A stretch of 64,000 nucleotides of DNA from JAAYYY01 sp964579295. GTDB lineage: Bacteria; Chloroflexota; Anaerolineae; Promineifilales; Promineifilaceae. The position numbers and the translations under genes are program-made. The stretch is taken from the NCBI GenBank assembly GCA_964579295.1, contig CAZOGK010000002.1:1-64000 (forward strand), written 5' to 3'. Below the pieces are notes generated by a model. That model did no database searches. It was not told the origin of the DNA and worked only from the letters and a program-made list of their open reading frames with translations. Of the stretch, positions 16,786-25,512 are shown piece by piece. The number at the start of each line of letters is the position of its first letter. Position 1 is the first letter of the stretch.

Positions 16786-17655
16786 ATGGTCAGCGAAAAG
16801 ACGGTACGCGCCCGTATAACGCCGGTAGCCGAGCAGCTGATTGCGGCGACGGTGGCCGGAGACGACAACGCCGTCCGCGCTCTGCTCGTTCCCGGCAGCG
16901 AGGCCGTTATCCTGCATCATCTGTTTGGTTACGCCGTCTTTGAAATCCTGCTGAAGACGATTCTGGGACGGGACCGCCTGCTGGCGACCCGCGCCATCGA
17001 GACGGAACAGGGCAGGTTCGTTCACCTAGAATTCGCCTGGCAAAGCCCCACTGCGGACGACGCCGACTACACAGCCGCCGATTTCATCTCTATCCAGTTG
17101 CGACGCTACCGGTCCAACTGGCGGGTCGTCGCCGTCAACCCGGCCGCTACCGACGAGCTGATGACCGAAGCCCGCGCCCACAGCATCCTGGCGGCGGCGC
17201 AACGAGAAAACGGCGGCTCGCTTCCTAAAGAGCCGTGGATCTTGCCGCTGGCTCTGTTAGCGGGCAGCCTGCGCCTGCCCCTGCGCCCGGAAGCGCTCGA
17301 CGATCCTGTCGTGACGCTGCTGCTGCCCGGCATGCAGCAGCGCACCTATGGGGCGCACGCGCTGGCCGGCGCCTGGCGGCTGTGGCAGACGTTCAAGCGG
17401 GCGCGGCAGCCGGACGTGGATAAGCCGCATCCCTGGGCGGCGGCAGTCGAGTTCATCATGAGCGAGCAGACGCTGGGCGAGACGACGCAGGCCGCCGTGG
17501 GCAAACAGTACGGGGTCGGGTTGGCAGCCATGCTGCCGTGCATCCGGCAGATCAAGGAAGCGCTGGCGATCAAAGGGCTCGACGCGCGCTATTCGCCGCT
17601 GGGGAAGACGGCGATCACCGTGCGTGATGACGGCGCGGGTCAAGAGGCGGGTTAA
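16786..17655 (+). CDS. Uncharacterised protein divergent from a LysR regulator
   Basis: 289 residues, not recognised. It is soluble, with no signal or membrane segment. Residues about 12-120 could be an alpha+beta (NTF2-like) fold: VAEQLIAATVAGDDNAVRALLVPG, then alternating strands ending LRRYRSNWRVVAVN. Residues about 130-289 are mostly helical and contain a segment resembling a helix-turn-helix (QAAVGKQYGVGLAAMLPCIRQI). The start follows its own TTGACA promoter. It is the likely target of the LysR regulator. Its stop overlaps the stop region of the convergent GT39 gene by 4 bases. Confidence 0.65.
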   Translation: MVSEKTVRARITPVAEQLIAATVAGDDNAVRALLVPGSEAVILHHLFGYAVFEILLKTILGRDRLLATRAIETEQGRFVHLEFAWQSPTADDADYTAADFISIQLRRYRSNWRVVAVNPAATDELMTEARAHSILAAAQRENGGSLPKEPWILPLALLAGSLRLPLRPEALDDPVVTLLLPGMQQRTYGAHALAGAWRLWQTFKRARQPDVDKPHPWAAAVEFIMSEQTLGETTQAAVGKQYGVGLAAMLPCIRQIKEALAIKGLDARYSPLGKTAITVRDDGAGQEAG

Positions 17656-19097
17656 GGGATCTGATAGCGGCGCACCTCGATATAGCGGGGGAACTGGCGG
17701 CGCAGCTCGATAACGCCCAGTTCGTCCAGCCGCCGCCAGATACGATCGGTGTTGGTCCTATCAGATGGATGGTCGTTCATGACCACCCAGACAGTGCTGC
17801 CGCGGGGAAAGGGTTCCTCTCCGGGCGCCAGATCCTGGACCGGCGCCAACTCGGCTGCGTCCAATCCTCCTGGATAGTAATAGGCCACCGATGCATTGCG
17901 CCACCAGGGATAGACGAAGAGGAGATCGTCCGCTTCCCGCTGCTCGGCCACGAACGCCAGCGTCCCTCTCCAATCCTCGTAGGGCGGGCTCGCCACCGTA
18001 TAAACGGCCAGGCATAGACTCAACAGCACGACCGCCGGCTGCAGCCAGCGCCAGCGCAACCGGCGCAGCCCCCAGGCCCCGGCCAGAAGCAGAGGAATGA
18101 GAAAGACGAGGAGCTGGCGGCGCACCGAAAGGCCGCGGGGGACCGCACCCAGCACGAGGACGGCCAGAAACGTGAAGAAAGCGACCCAGGCCAGCGGCAG
18201 CGCCAGCCGGTTGACGGTCGCCTGCCAGGAGGCGCGCGAGGTGACCAGCAGTGAGACGCCGATAGTGATCAGCAGCAGCAGCACGGCCAGGAGCAGACCG
18301 CGGCGGAAAGTCTCGGCAAGGGTGCCGGAGAGATCGAGAAAAGGGAGCTGCCAGTTAAACGTGATAGAGCGGTTCATCTGCAGCGTCAGGTAAGGCCACC
18401 AGAGTAAGAAGGCGGCAGCCGTCGCCACTTGCGCCAGAATCCAGCGGACAAGCTGGCCACGCTTTCTGCCGTGCATATCCCAGAACAGGATGAACAGCGC
18501 CATCTGGCCCAGCCAAAGCGCTAGGCTGGGATAGACGAGGTAGAGCCCGATGATGTTGGACGCCGCCAACCCCACCGCATCCAGCCAGGCAGAGCGGCGG
18601 AATGACTGTACGTAGAAATAGACAGAGGCCGCCCAGGCAGCGATGGCCGGACCGTACATGCGCGCCTCACGCCCATACCAGATCAGCAGGGGCGAGAAGG
18701 CTGCCAGAGCGGTCGCCAGCAGGGCGAAGCGCCGCCCCTGCCAGGCAACGCCACTCTTCCAGATGAAGAGCAGGGCGACGATGCCTGCCAGCGCCGAAGG
18801 CAGGCGAAGCCAGCTTTCGCCCGTGCTGACCTGAATAAGCTGTTGCATTGCCAGATAATAAAGCGGAGGGTGCTGATCAGGGGGGCCAGCGGGATGGTCC
18901 AGCGTATAGGTGTGGGCCAGCCCGAGACCATATTGCTCGTCAGTCCAGAGGCTCCAGCGGTCGAGGGCGACGAGGCGCAGTAAGGCGCCGGCTAACAGGA
19001 CGAGCAGGAGCAGGCGACCCGGGGAGAAGCCTGGCAGGCGCCGGAAGGTAGCGCGGGCTGCCTGGGGGGAAGGGCGTCTGGTGTTCGATAGAGTCAT
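17652..19097 (-). CDS. GT39-type polytopic membrane glycosyltransferase
   Basis: 481 residues. After a basic N-terminus there is a first helix, then the extracytoplasmic loop motif WTDEQ with the acidic pair D53-E54 that defines PMT/ArnT-type (GT39/GT83) enzymes, followed by HPPLYYLAMQ and about ten further helices. These enzymes transfer a sugar from a polyprenyl phosphate donor on the outer face of the membrane. A short soluble C-terminal domain follows. It is transcribed alone from a strong promoter, back to back with pgk. Donor and acceptor cannot be told from sequence. Confidence 0.85.
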   Translation of the reverse strand: MTLSNTRRPSPQAARATFRRLPGFSPGRLLLLVLLAGALLRLVALDRWSLWTDEQYGLGLAHTYTLDHPAGPPDQHPPLYYLAMQQLIQVSTGESWLRLPSALAGIVALLFIWKSGVAWQGRRFALLATALAAFSPLLIWYGREARMYGPAIAAWAASVYFYVQSFRRSAWLDAVGLAASNIIGLYLVYPSLALWLGQMALFILFWDMHGRKRGQLVRWILAQVATAAAFLLWWPYLTLQMNRSITFNWQLPFLDLSGTLAETFRRGLLLAVLLLLITIGVSLLVTSRASWQATVNRLALPLAWVAFFTFLAVLVLGAVPRGLSVRRQLLVFLIPLLLAGAWGLRRLRWRWLQPAVVLLSLCLAVYTVASPPYEDWRGTLAFVAEQREADDLLFVYPWWRNASVAYYYPGGLDAAELAPVQDLAPGEEPFPRGSTVWVVMNDHPSDRTNTDRIWRRLDELGVIELRRQFPRYIEVRRYQIP

Positions 19098-19117
19098 TGG
19101 CTACCTCTGGCGCCATA

Positions 19118-19145
19118 ATTGTAACGAGCAGGTCGCTTCTGACAA
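19118..19145 (-). promoter_or_regulatory. Promoter of the GT39 gene at 17652-19097
   Basis: On the minus strand TTGTCA (19145-19140), a 16-bp spacer, TACAAT (19123-19118). The leader is only about 14 bases. Confidence 0.6.
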
Positions 19146-19184
19146 CGACGTGCTGCGCAACTACCCGCGGCGTCGAACCTTGCA

Positions 19185-19190
19185 TATAAT
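19185..19190 (+). promoter_or_regulatory. Putative pgk -10 element
   Basis: A perfect TATAAT, about 75 bases before the pgk start; the -35 region is not recognisable. Confidence 0.45.
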
Positions 19191-19265
19191 GCGTGAAGCA
19201 GACGGGGTGCAGCGAAACCGGAACGAGCTGGAGCGCGGCTGTCCAGAGACCTAACGAGGTGAATG

Positions 19266-20483
19266 ATGAACAAGAAGACGATTGAAGATATCGACGTAGC
19301 GGGGAAAAAGGTGTTCGTGCGCGTTGATTTCAACGTACCGCTGAGCAGCAAAGACCCCAACGACACGATTACCGTGACCGACGATACACGCATTCGGGCG
19401 GCGCTGCCGACGCTCAACTACCTACTGGAGGAGGGCGCCGCGCTCATTCTGGCCTCGCATCTGGGGCGGCCCAAGACGGCCGACGACCGCCAGTTCTCGA
19501 TGGGGCCGGTGGCGACCAGGCTGGAAGAGCTGCTGGACCGGCCGGTGCAGACGGCGGGCAGCGTCGTCGGCGCGGAGGTAGAGGCGGCCGCCGCCAGCCT
19601 GCAGCCGGGCGAGGTGCTGCTGTTGGAAAACACGCGTTTTCACCCCGGCGAGACCAAGAACGATGCGGAGCTGTCGCAGCAGCTGGCCGATCTGGTCGAC
19701 GTCTACGTCAGCGACGCCTTTGGCTCGGCGCACCGCGCCCATGCCAGCACTGAGGGCATGGCGCGCGCCGTGCAGGCGAAGGGCGGCCCGGCTGTGGCCG
19801 GCTACCTGATGGGCAAGGAGATTGCCGCCCTGGGCCGCGCCGCCACCAACCCGCCCCACCCTTACGTTGCCATCATGGGCGGGGCCAAAATCTCCGACAA
19901 GATCAAGCTGATCGACAACCTGCTGGACAAAGCAGATACGGTGCTCATCGGCGGCGGCATGGCCAACACCTTCCTGGCCGCGCAAGGGCTGGAGATGGGG
20001 CGTTCCCTGGTAGAGGAGGAGGCGCTGCCGGAAGCCCGCCGCCTGCTGCAGAGCGCGGGCGAGAGGCTGGCGCTGCCGGTAGACGTCGTGGTGGCCGAGG
20101 AGATGACGGCCGAGGCTGAGGCCGAGGTACGCCCGGTCGACGATGTGCCGGCGACGATGATGGCGCTGGACATTGGCCCACAGACGGTCGAGCTGTTCAC
20201 GCGGAAGGTCCAGGATGCCGCGCTGGTGGTCTGGAATGGGCCGATGGGCGTCTTCGAGGTCGAGCAGTTTGCGCACGGCACAAATGCGCTGGCGCAGGCG
20301 CTGGCCGAGCTGGCAGGCGGCGGCGCCGAAGTCGTCATCGGCGGCGGCGATTCGGCCGCCGCCGTGGAGCAGGCCGGCCTGTCGGGGCAGATGACCCACG
20401 TCAGCACCGGCGGCGGCGCCAGCCTGGAAATGCTGCAGGGCGACGAGCTGCCGGGCATCGCCGTCCTTGACGACGCGGACTGA
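19266..20483 (+). CDS. pgk: Phosphoglycerate kinase
   Basis: 405 residues. It catalyses 1,3-bisphosphoglycerate + ADP to 3-phosphoglycerate + ATP in glycolysis. Family blocks in order: VFVRVDFNVPL, SHLGRPK, LLLENTRFHPGE, KISDKIKLIDNLLDKAD followed by GGGMANTF, and GGGDSAAAVE near the C-terminus. Two adjacent ATGs exist (19263 and 19266); the second is better spaced from GAGGT. Gap, tpi and eno are not in the window. An SDR gene follows after a long hairpin. Confidence 0.97.
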   Translation: MNKKTIEDIDVAGKKVFVRVDFNVPLSSKDPNDTITVTDDTRIRAALPTLNYLLEEGAALILASHLGRPKTADDRQFSMGPVATRLEELLDRPVQTAGSVVGAEVEAAAASLQPGEVLLLENTRFHPGETKNDAELSQQLADLVDVYVSDAFGSAHRAHASTEGMARAVQAKGGPAVAGYLMGKEIAALGRAATNPPHPYVAIMGGAKISDKIKLIDNLLDKADTVLIGGGMANTFLAAQGLEMGRSLVEEEALPEARRLLQSAGERLALPVDVVVAEEMTAEAEAEVRPVDDVPATMMALDIGPQTVELFTRKVQDAALVVWNGPMGVFEVEQFAHGTNALAQALAELAGGGAEVVIGGGDSAAAVEQAGLSGQMTHVSTGGGASLEMLQGDELPGIAVLDDAD

Positions 20484-20524
20484 GCGGCCGGCGGCGCCAG
20501 ATTACCTAACTAGTTCAGGCCGCA

Positions 20525-20565
20525 GGTGGCCCCGGTTGCCGTAGGCAAGCGCAGCCGGGGCCACC
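20525..20565. other. Long GC-rich hairpin between pgk and the SDR gene
   Basis: GGTGGCCCCGG (20525-20535) pairs perfectly with CCGGGGCCACC (20555-20565). The loop contains a smaller TTGCC/GGCAA stem (20536-20548). There is no T-tract, so this is not a standard terminator; it could be an mRNA-stabilising or factor-dependent structure. Confidence 0.7.
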
Positions 20566-20592
20566 CGCATCCTGGAGAGAACAGAGCTGATT

Positions 20593-21273
20593 ATGACCGA
20601 TAGATTGGATGGGAAGGTAGCTATCGTCACCGGCGCCGGCCGCGGTGCAGGCGCGGCCATCGCGCAGGCGTTGGCAAGCGCCGGCGCCCGCGTCGCCGTC
20701 AACGATATTAACCCAGACCGGGCCGAGGCAACGGCCCGCGCCATCTGCGAGGGAGGCGGCGCGGCTCTGGCCGTCGATGCCGATGTCTCCAACAAGTTTC
20801 ATTGCGTCAAGCTGGTCGAGGCAACGCGCGCGCAGTGGGGCCGGCTCGACATTCTCGTGAACCAGGCGCACGTCAGCCCGGCGGCAACGGTGCTGAAAAT
20901 GGACGAGTGGGACTGGGACCGCTGCCTGGACGTTAACCTGAAGGGCGCCTTCTTCATGAGCCAGCTGGTCGGGCGGGTTATGGCCGACGAAAATGGCGAG
21001 CGGGGCGGCGCCATTGTCAACGTCGTCTCCACCGCGACTGCCGCAGAGCAGCGGGCCGCCTTTGCCGCCAGCCAGGCCGGGATAGCGGCCTTCGCCCGCG
21101 CCTGCGCCGTGGAGTACGCCGCCTATGGCATCCGCGTCAACACCGTCGCCGCCGCGCCGGGGGCGGACGCCAGCTACGAGGCGACGACCAGCGCGGTTAT
21201 CTTCTTCTGCAGCCGGGCCGGCCAGGCGATGAGCGGCACAACCTTCGCAGTCAGTACGGTGGAGGCGCAATGA
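20593..21273 (+). CDS. Short-chain dehydrogenase/reductase fold protein lacking the catalytic Tyr and Lys
   Basis: 226 residues with a clear SDR Rossmann fold: cofactor loop TGAGRGAG at 13-20, acidic D38 after strand 2 (NDIN) pointing to NAD, and VDADVSN. The active site is altered. The Y-x-x-x-K motif reads F157-AAS-Q161, so the catalytic Tyr is Phe and the Lys is Gln. NNAG reads NQAH. A Ser remains at 146. The protein is therefore unlikely to be a normal oxidoreductase and may be a binding or regulatory protein. Its stop overlaps the start of the 5'-nucleotidase gene (ATGA), suggesting coupled expression. Confidence 0.85.
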   Translation: MTDRLDGKVAIVTGAGRGAGAAIAQALASAGARVAVNDINPDRAEATARAICEGGGAALAVDADVSNKFHCVKLVEATRAQWGRLDILVNQAHVSPAATVLKMDEWDWDRCLDVNLKGAFFMSQLVGRVMADENGERGGAIVNVVSTATAAEQRAAFAASQAGIAAFARACAVEYAAYGIRVNTVAAAPGADASYEATTSAVIFFCSRAGQAMSGTTFAVSTVEAQ

Positions 21274-22829
21274 GCAGAGTAGTCAGAATTAGTTTGTTTC
21301 TGCTCTGGCTGCTGGCGCTGGCCGCCTGCATGGGGGAGAACGCTTCCCAGCCGGCGAGCGAGCGCACGCCGGCCACCGGGGGCCTGCGCGTCGCCACATC
21401 TACGGCGGCAGAGGCTGATGAGATGGAGGAGGCCGCCGCGCCCAGCGAGCCCGATGGGCCAGTGACGATTACCATTTTTTATACGAACGACGAACACGGC
21501 TGGATGGAAGGGATGCAGCCGGACGAAGGAGCGGCGAGCATGATGGCCCACTGGCGAGAAGCGGGCTACGACCCCGAAGGCCCCTACCTGGCGCTCAGCG
21601 GCGGCGACATGTGGACCGGCCCGGCTATCTCCACCTGGTTCGAGGGCGAAGGGATGGTCGAGGTGATGAATGCTATGGGCTACGCGGCGGCGGCCGTGGG
21701 CAACCACGAATTCGACTTTGGCATGGAAGCGCTGCGGGCGCGCGCCCAGGAAAGCCGCTTCCCCCTGCTCAGCGCCAACCTGGCCGCGACGGACGGCCGC
21801 GAGCTGGCGGACTGGGGCATTTTGCCCTACACAGTTGTCGACGTTGCCGGCATCCAGGTAGGCATCATTGGCCTGACCACCCTGCTCACACCCACGAGCA
21901 CTAACCCGGCCAATCTGGTAGGGCTGGAGTTTCGCGGATACGAAGCGACGCTGCGCGAGATAGCGCCGGAGGTCCGGGAGGCCGGGGCGGATCTGCTGCT
22001 GGTCGTCGGCCACCTGTGCGAGGCCGAAATGTCAGCGCTGGCCCAGCAGGTCGGCGACCTGGGCATCGCCATGATCGGCGGCGGCCACTGCAATGAACGG
22101 GTGGCCCGCGAAGTAAACGGCATCGTGCTGGTGGAGGGCGGCTACCACTTTACCAGCTATGCGGTCGTCGAGTTCAGCTATGACCCGGCTGTAGGCATGC
22201 CCATCGCGGCCAGCTATGAGGTCGTCTCTAACCGGCCGGCGGCGGCTCCCGACGCAGCAGTGGACGCGGCTGTCGCCCGCTGGCGCGAGCTGGCCGATGC
22301 CGAGCTAGAGCTGGTGATCGGCTACAGCGAACGGGGGCTGCGCCGGCAGAGCGGCGAGCTGCACCGGTTGGTTCCAGCCAGCTGGCTGCTTGCCTTTCCC
22401 GAGGCCGACGTGGCCCTGACCAACAGCGGCGGTTTCCGCGCCGGGCTGCCGGCCGGGCCGCTCACCTTTGCCGACGTGGTAGGGGTGCTGCCCTTTAACA
22501 ACGTGCTGGTCGATGTCAGCCTGAGCGGCGAGCAGCTCGTGCAGGTTCTCTCGTTCCGCGCGGCGGACGTGGCCGGCGCGCGGCGGCAGGGAAACCAGTG
22601 GTTGCTGGACGGCGACAGGCCGATTGAGCCGGCCGGCCGCTACCGTCTGATCACCACAGACTTTCTCTACGCCGGCGGCGACGGTTACGAGATGCTGGCG
22701 CGCTTTGATCCCGCCGCCTATAACACGGCTGTAGACTGGCGCCAGCCGCTGATTGACTGGATCACGGCGCAAGAGTCAGATGAGGCCCGGCCACTGGACG
22801 ATGCATTTGCGGCGCTGGCTCGCCCCTGA
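21270..22829 (+). CDS. 5'-nucleotidase/UshA-family metallophosphatase lipoprotein
   Basis: 519 residues. A signal peptide ends in a lipobox (LLALAAC, Cys about 17), so it is exported and lipid-anchored. The metallophosphatase domain has TNDEHGWMEG (usually NDxHG), GGDMWTGP, GNHEFDFG, VGHL and GGGHCNE, the two-metal site. The C-terminal 5'-nucleotidase domain has NSGGFRAGLPAGPLT and a closing GGDGYEML. It would hydrolyse extracellular nucleotides or related phosphoesters; the substrate is unproven. It is translationally coupled to the SDR gene upstream. Confidence 0.92.
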   Translation: MSRVVRISLFLLWLLALAACMGENASQPASERTPATGGLRVATSTAAEADEMEEAAAPSEPDGPVTITIFYTNDEHGWMEGMQPDEGAASMMAHWREAGYDPEGPYLALSGGDMWTGPAISTWFEGEGMVEVMNAMGYAAAAVGNHEFDFGMEALRARAQESRFPLLSANLAATDGRELADWGILPYTVVDVAGIQVGIIGLTTLLTPTSTNPANLVGLEFRGYEATLREIAPEVREAGADLLLVVGHLCEAEMSALAQQVGDLGIAMIGGGHCNERVAREVNGIVLVEGGYHFTSYAVVEFSYDPAVGMPIAASYEVVSNRPAAAPDAAVDAAVARWRELADAELELVIGYSERGLRRQSGELHRLVPASWLLAFPEADVALTNSGGFRAGLPAGPLTFADVVGVLPFNNVLVDVSLSGEQLVQVLSFRAADVAGARRQGNQWLLDGDRPIEPAGRYRLITTDFLYAGGDGYEMLARFDPAAYNTAVDWRQPLIDWITAQESDEARPLDDAFAALARP

Positions 22830-22850
22830 TGAGTCGCGGCGATTTTCCGC

Positions 22851-22873
22851 GGCCGTGACGCCTGTGCTACACT
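22851..22873 (+). promoter_or_regulatory. Promoter of the second LysM gene
   Basis: An extended -10, TGC TACACT (-10 at 22868-22873), without a clear -35. The 11-base string TGTGCTACACT recurs exactly before nurA. Confidence 0.5.
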
Positions 22874-22929
22874 AGAGGTCGTGTGTGCCTGGGGCAGCGC
22901 TCATCAGAGGCACAGAAAGGAGATGGCCG

Positions 22930-23421
22930 ATGAACCCGGAAGAAGAACGCCAGCAGCGACACGGCCAGGGCGAGCTCGTCAAGTTCATGGTCCTGGTGGG
23001 CATCCTGCTGCTGGCGGTGCTGGTCGTGGCGGCGTCTCGGCCGCTCATCTTCGACTGGATCATTCCTACAGCGTTGGGCTGGGAGCCGACGGCGCCGGCC
23101 ATGGATAGCGAGCCGCTGCCTGCAGCCTATCCGGCGCCGGCGGGTTTTCCGCTCCCGGCTGGCTCCCCGCCGCCGGTTGGCTATCCCCCGCCTGCGGCGT
23201 CGCCGGCCGGCCAGGATGTGGCGCCGCTGCCGGCGCCAACCGTGACAGCGCTGCCTGAGCCGACCGCCACGCCGCAGAGCTACCAGGTACAGGCAGGCGA
23301 TACCCTGACGGCCATTGCCGGCCGCTTCGGCGTGACGGTCGAGGCATTGCTGGCCGCGAACGCCATCGACAATCCGCACCGGATCATGCCGGGGGACGTG
23401 CTCATTATTCCCGCGCCGTAG
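22930..23421 (+). CDS. Single-pass membrane protein with C-terminal LysM domain
   Basis: 163 residues, starting at the ATG 8 bases after AAAGGAG. The N-terminus is charged (EEERQQRHGQGE), followed by a membrane helix (VLVGILLLAVLVVAA), a long Pro/Ala-rich stalk (AYPAPAGFPLPAGSPPPVGY) and one LysM module (YQVQAGDTLTAIAGRFGV onward). It has the same anchor-stalk-LysM plan as the gene at 14696, and likely connects membrane and peptidoglycan. Confidence 0.85.
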   Translation: MNPEEERQQRHGQGELVKFMVLVGILLLAVLVVAASRPLIFDWIIPTALGWEPTAPAMDSEPLPAAYPAPAGFPLPAGSPPPVGYPPPAASPAGQDVAPLPAPTVTALPEPTATPQSYQVQAGDTLTAIAGRFGVTVEALLAANAIDNPHRIMPGDVLIIPAP

Positions 23422-23459
23422 CGCGACATACTATCTGGCGGTCGAAGGCTGGTGGGGCG

Positions 23460-24866
23460 TCAGCGCGTCTTGCGGCGGCGCTGCTTGGCGGGCCCGCGGT
23501 AGCTGGGCACGTCGAGCACGAAGAAGGTGCAGCGGGTGCCATCGAGCATACGGGCGCGCAGCTTGGGGTCGATTTCCTCGACGCGCAGCGCCGTGGTGAT
23601 GACGGTGGGCAGGCGTGCGTTATAGCGGTAGTTGAAAAGCTGATAGAGCTTTTCGCGGGCCCAGGGGGTAGCGCTCTCTGTTCCCAGATCGTCCAGCACC
23701 AGCAGCTCGGCCGTCTTGACCTCTTCAAAACGCTTGTCGTAGCGCACGCCAGCGGCGGGGTTGTAGGCGGCGCGCAGATAGTCCAGCAGGTCGGGCACGA
23801 CGACAAAGAGGACCGGCTTGCCCTGATTGAGAAGCTCGTTGGCGATGGCCGCCGCCAGGTGGGTCTTGCCGTTACCGTAGGCGACGCTGTTAAACACCAG
23901 CCAATCCTGGGGATCGGCGGCGAAGTCGCGCGCAGTCTGCAGGGCGCGTCGCAGGTTATCGCCTTCGCCGCGCGGCAGCTCCGATTCGCGCACGTCGAAA
24001 TTGGCAAAGGTCTTGTCGCCGTGCAGGTTAAGCGTGGAGAGATCGGAGTGGTCCTTGCCCATGCCGGCGCCGCGGAAATCGTGCGCCAGGATATGAACGA
24101 CCTGCACCAGGCTGGGATCGACCACGCGCGAGCGAATGCGCGGCTCCAGCGACTCCAGCTCGGCATTGGTGGTGATGACGGTTGGGAGCCGGGCATTATA
24201 GCGATAGTTGAAAATCTGGTAGAGCTTCTCCTGCGCCCACTCCGTATTGCTCTGCGTGCCCAGGTCGTCGAGGATGAGCAGCGCTGCATTGCGCACCTGG
24301 TCGAAGCGCTTGTCATAGCCCGTCGCCGCGTTGGGGCTGTAGGCGCTGCGCAGATGGTCGAGGAGATCAGGCGTGTTGACGAAGAGGACCGGGTGGCCCT
24401 CGGCGAGCCGCTGGTTGGCGATGGCGGCGGCCAGGTGCGTCTTGCCGCAGCCGTAGCCGCCCTTTAGCACCAACCAGCCTTCCGGCTGGCCGGCAAAAGC
24501 CTGGGCCGCCTCGAAGGCGATGCGCAGGTTGCGCCGCTTGGCCTCGTTCAGCCCGTGCCCTTCCGGTATGAAGTTGTCGAAAGTGCTCTCCACCAGCGCG
24601 CCGAGCTGGCTCAGCTGCATGAGCTGGTCGTGCTGGCGCGCTTCCAGCTCCTCGGCGCGGCAGATACAGGGCACCGCACGGCCAAAGCCGGGTTCTTCCG
24701 GCCCCACAGCCGGCACGACAAAGCCCAGACCTCCGCAGTGGGGACAATCCGGCTGGCCGCCGCGCGGTTCGTCCGGGGGCGGGGGATTACCGTTTGATGA
24801 TGTCCCGGTATTCATCTGGGATCTGGTCGCGTAGATTCCTTTGAGTATCTCGGCGATCGATTCCAC
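23460..24866 (-). CDS. DnaC/IstB-type helicase-loader ATPase with two tandem AAA+ domains
   Basis: 468 residues. A zinc-finger-like segment (C41xxC44...C67xC69) is followed by two complete, similar DnaC/DnaI-type AAA+ domains. Domain 1: Walker A G136GYGCGKT143, Walker B LLILDD 196-201, arginine motif RIRSR. Domain 2: Walker A V328AYGNGKT335 (first Gly lost), Walker B LLVLDD 388-393, KLRAR. Both share AAAIAN, PDLLD.LR.AY and EKLYQ.FNYRYNARLPTVITT, so one arose by internal duplication. Normal loaders have one such domain. The gene follows dnaB and a DnaD-like gene, so it probably loads DnaB. The start used is GTG (24866), overlapping the previous gene by 80 bases; an ATG at residue 18 (24815) is an alternative. 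Confidence 0.88.
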   Translation of the reverse strand: MESIAEILKGIYATRSQMNTGTSSNGNPPPPDEPRGGQPDCPHCGGLGFVVPAVGPEEPGFGRAVPCICRAEELEARQHDQLMQLSQLGALVESTFDNFIPEGHGLNEAKRRNLRIAFEAAQAFAGQPEGWLVLKGGYGCGKTHLAAAIANQRLAEGHPVLFVNTPDLLDHLRSAYSPNAATGYDKRFDQVRNAALLILDDLGTQSNTEWAQEKLYQIFNYRYNARLPTVITTNAELESLEPRIRSRVVDPSLVQVVHILAHDFRGAGMGKDHSDLSTLNLHGDKTFANFDVRESELPRGEGDNLRRALQTARDFAADPQDWLVFNSVAYGNGKTHLAAAIANELLNQGKPVLFVVVPDLLDYLRAAYNPAAGVRYDKRFEEVKTAELLVLDDLGTESATPWAREKLYQLFNYRYNARLPTVITTALRVEEIDPKLRARMLDGTRCTFFVLDVPSYRGPAKQRRRKTR

Positions 24867-25497
24867 TATCGCCCTTCCCTTCCAGGCGCCAGCGCTCCAG
24901 AATAGCCAGCACGTAGCGCCACTTACGAACGTTGTTTTCTACGGCATGTTCAATGGCTTCTTCAATCCAATGGACCGGATAGGTCTGCTCGGCGTCACGC
25001 AGTTCGTCGGCGATGATGGGAGTGAGTGGGCCGATATTTTGCTCGTAGAGGATGAAGATATTAGGACGCTCGACGAGCAGCGAGACGGCCTCGTCACTGG
25101 CCGGGCCGGGCCGCCACTCGCCGCGCGTAATGCCTTCCACCGCGGCGCGCCCCTTCTGTGTGTTGAGGAAGTAGAGGTCCATCTTGCCGTCAGCGCTCTC
25201 GACATTGATGTGCAGAAAGGTGCCGCGCGCCACGGCGCGCTCAATCCCGTCAAGCAGCGTCTCGGCGGCAATGGTCGAGGTCGGGCCAAGACCTTTCATA
25301 AACTCGCTATCGCCCAGGAAGTCGGCCAGCCGCAGATAGCGCACCAACCCCTCTTTCTGCCCCAATCCCCAGAAGGCGTAGAGCGTCACTTTCAGCTCCG
25401 CCAGGTTATCGACAATCGGCAGCAAGTCGCTGAAGAATAGATTGGGCACCGGGGTCACTCGCAGCTTCCCCTCCGGAAAACCGGCGAAGCCTTTCAT
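24787..25497 (-). CDS. DnaD-domain primosome protein
   Basis: 236 residues. The N-terminal half (FPEGKLRVTPVPNLFFSDLLP) resembles the winged-helix part of DnaD. The C-terminal half has the DnaD/DnaB_2 signature, with the IFILYEQNIGPLTPIIADEL core and a closing YVLAILERW. In Firmicutes DnaD helps bring the helicase and loader to DNA. GAGGAG lies before the ATG, 15 bases after dnaB. Its 3' end overlaps the loader gene in another frame. Confidence 0.88.
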   Translation of the reverse strand: MKGFAGFPEGKLRVTPVPNLFFSDLLPIVDNLAELKVTLYAFWGLGQKEGLVRYLRLADFLGDSEFMKGLGPTSTIAAETLLDGIERAVARGTFLHINVESADGKMDLYFLNTQKGRAAVEGITRGEWRPGPASDEAVSLLVERPNIFILYEQNIGPLTPIIADELRDAEQTYPVHWIEEAIEHAVENNVRKWRYVLAILERWRLEGKGDSGIDRRDTQRNLRDQIPDEYRDIIKR

Positions 25498-25512
25498 CTC
25501 GTTCTCCTCGGG

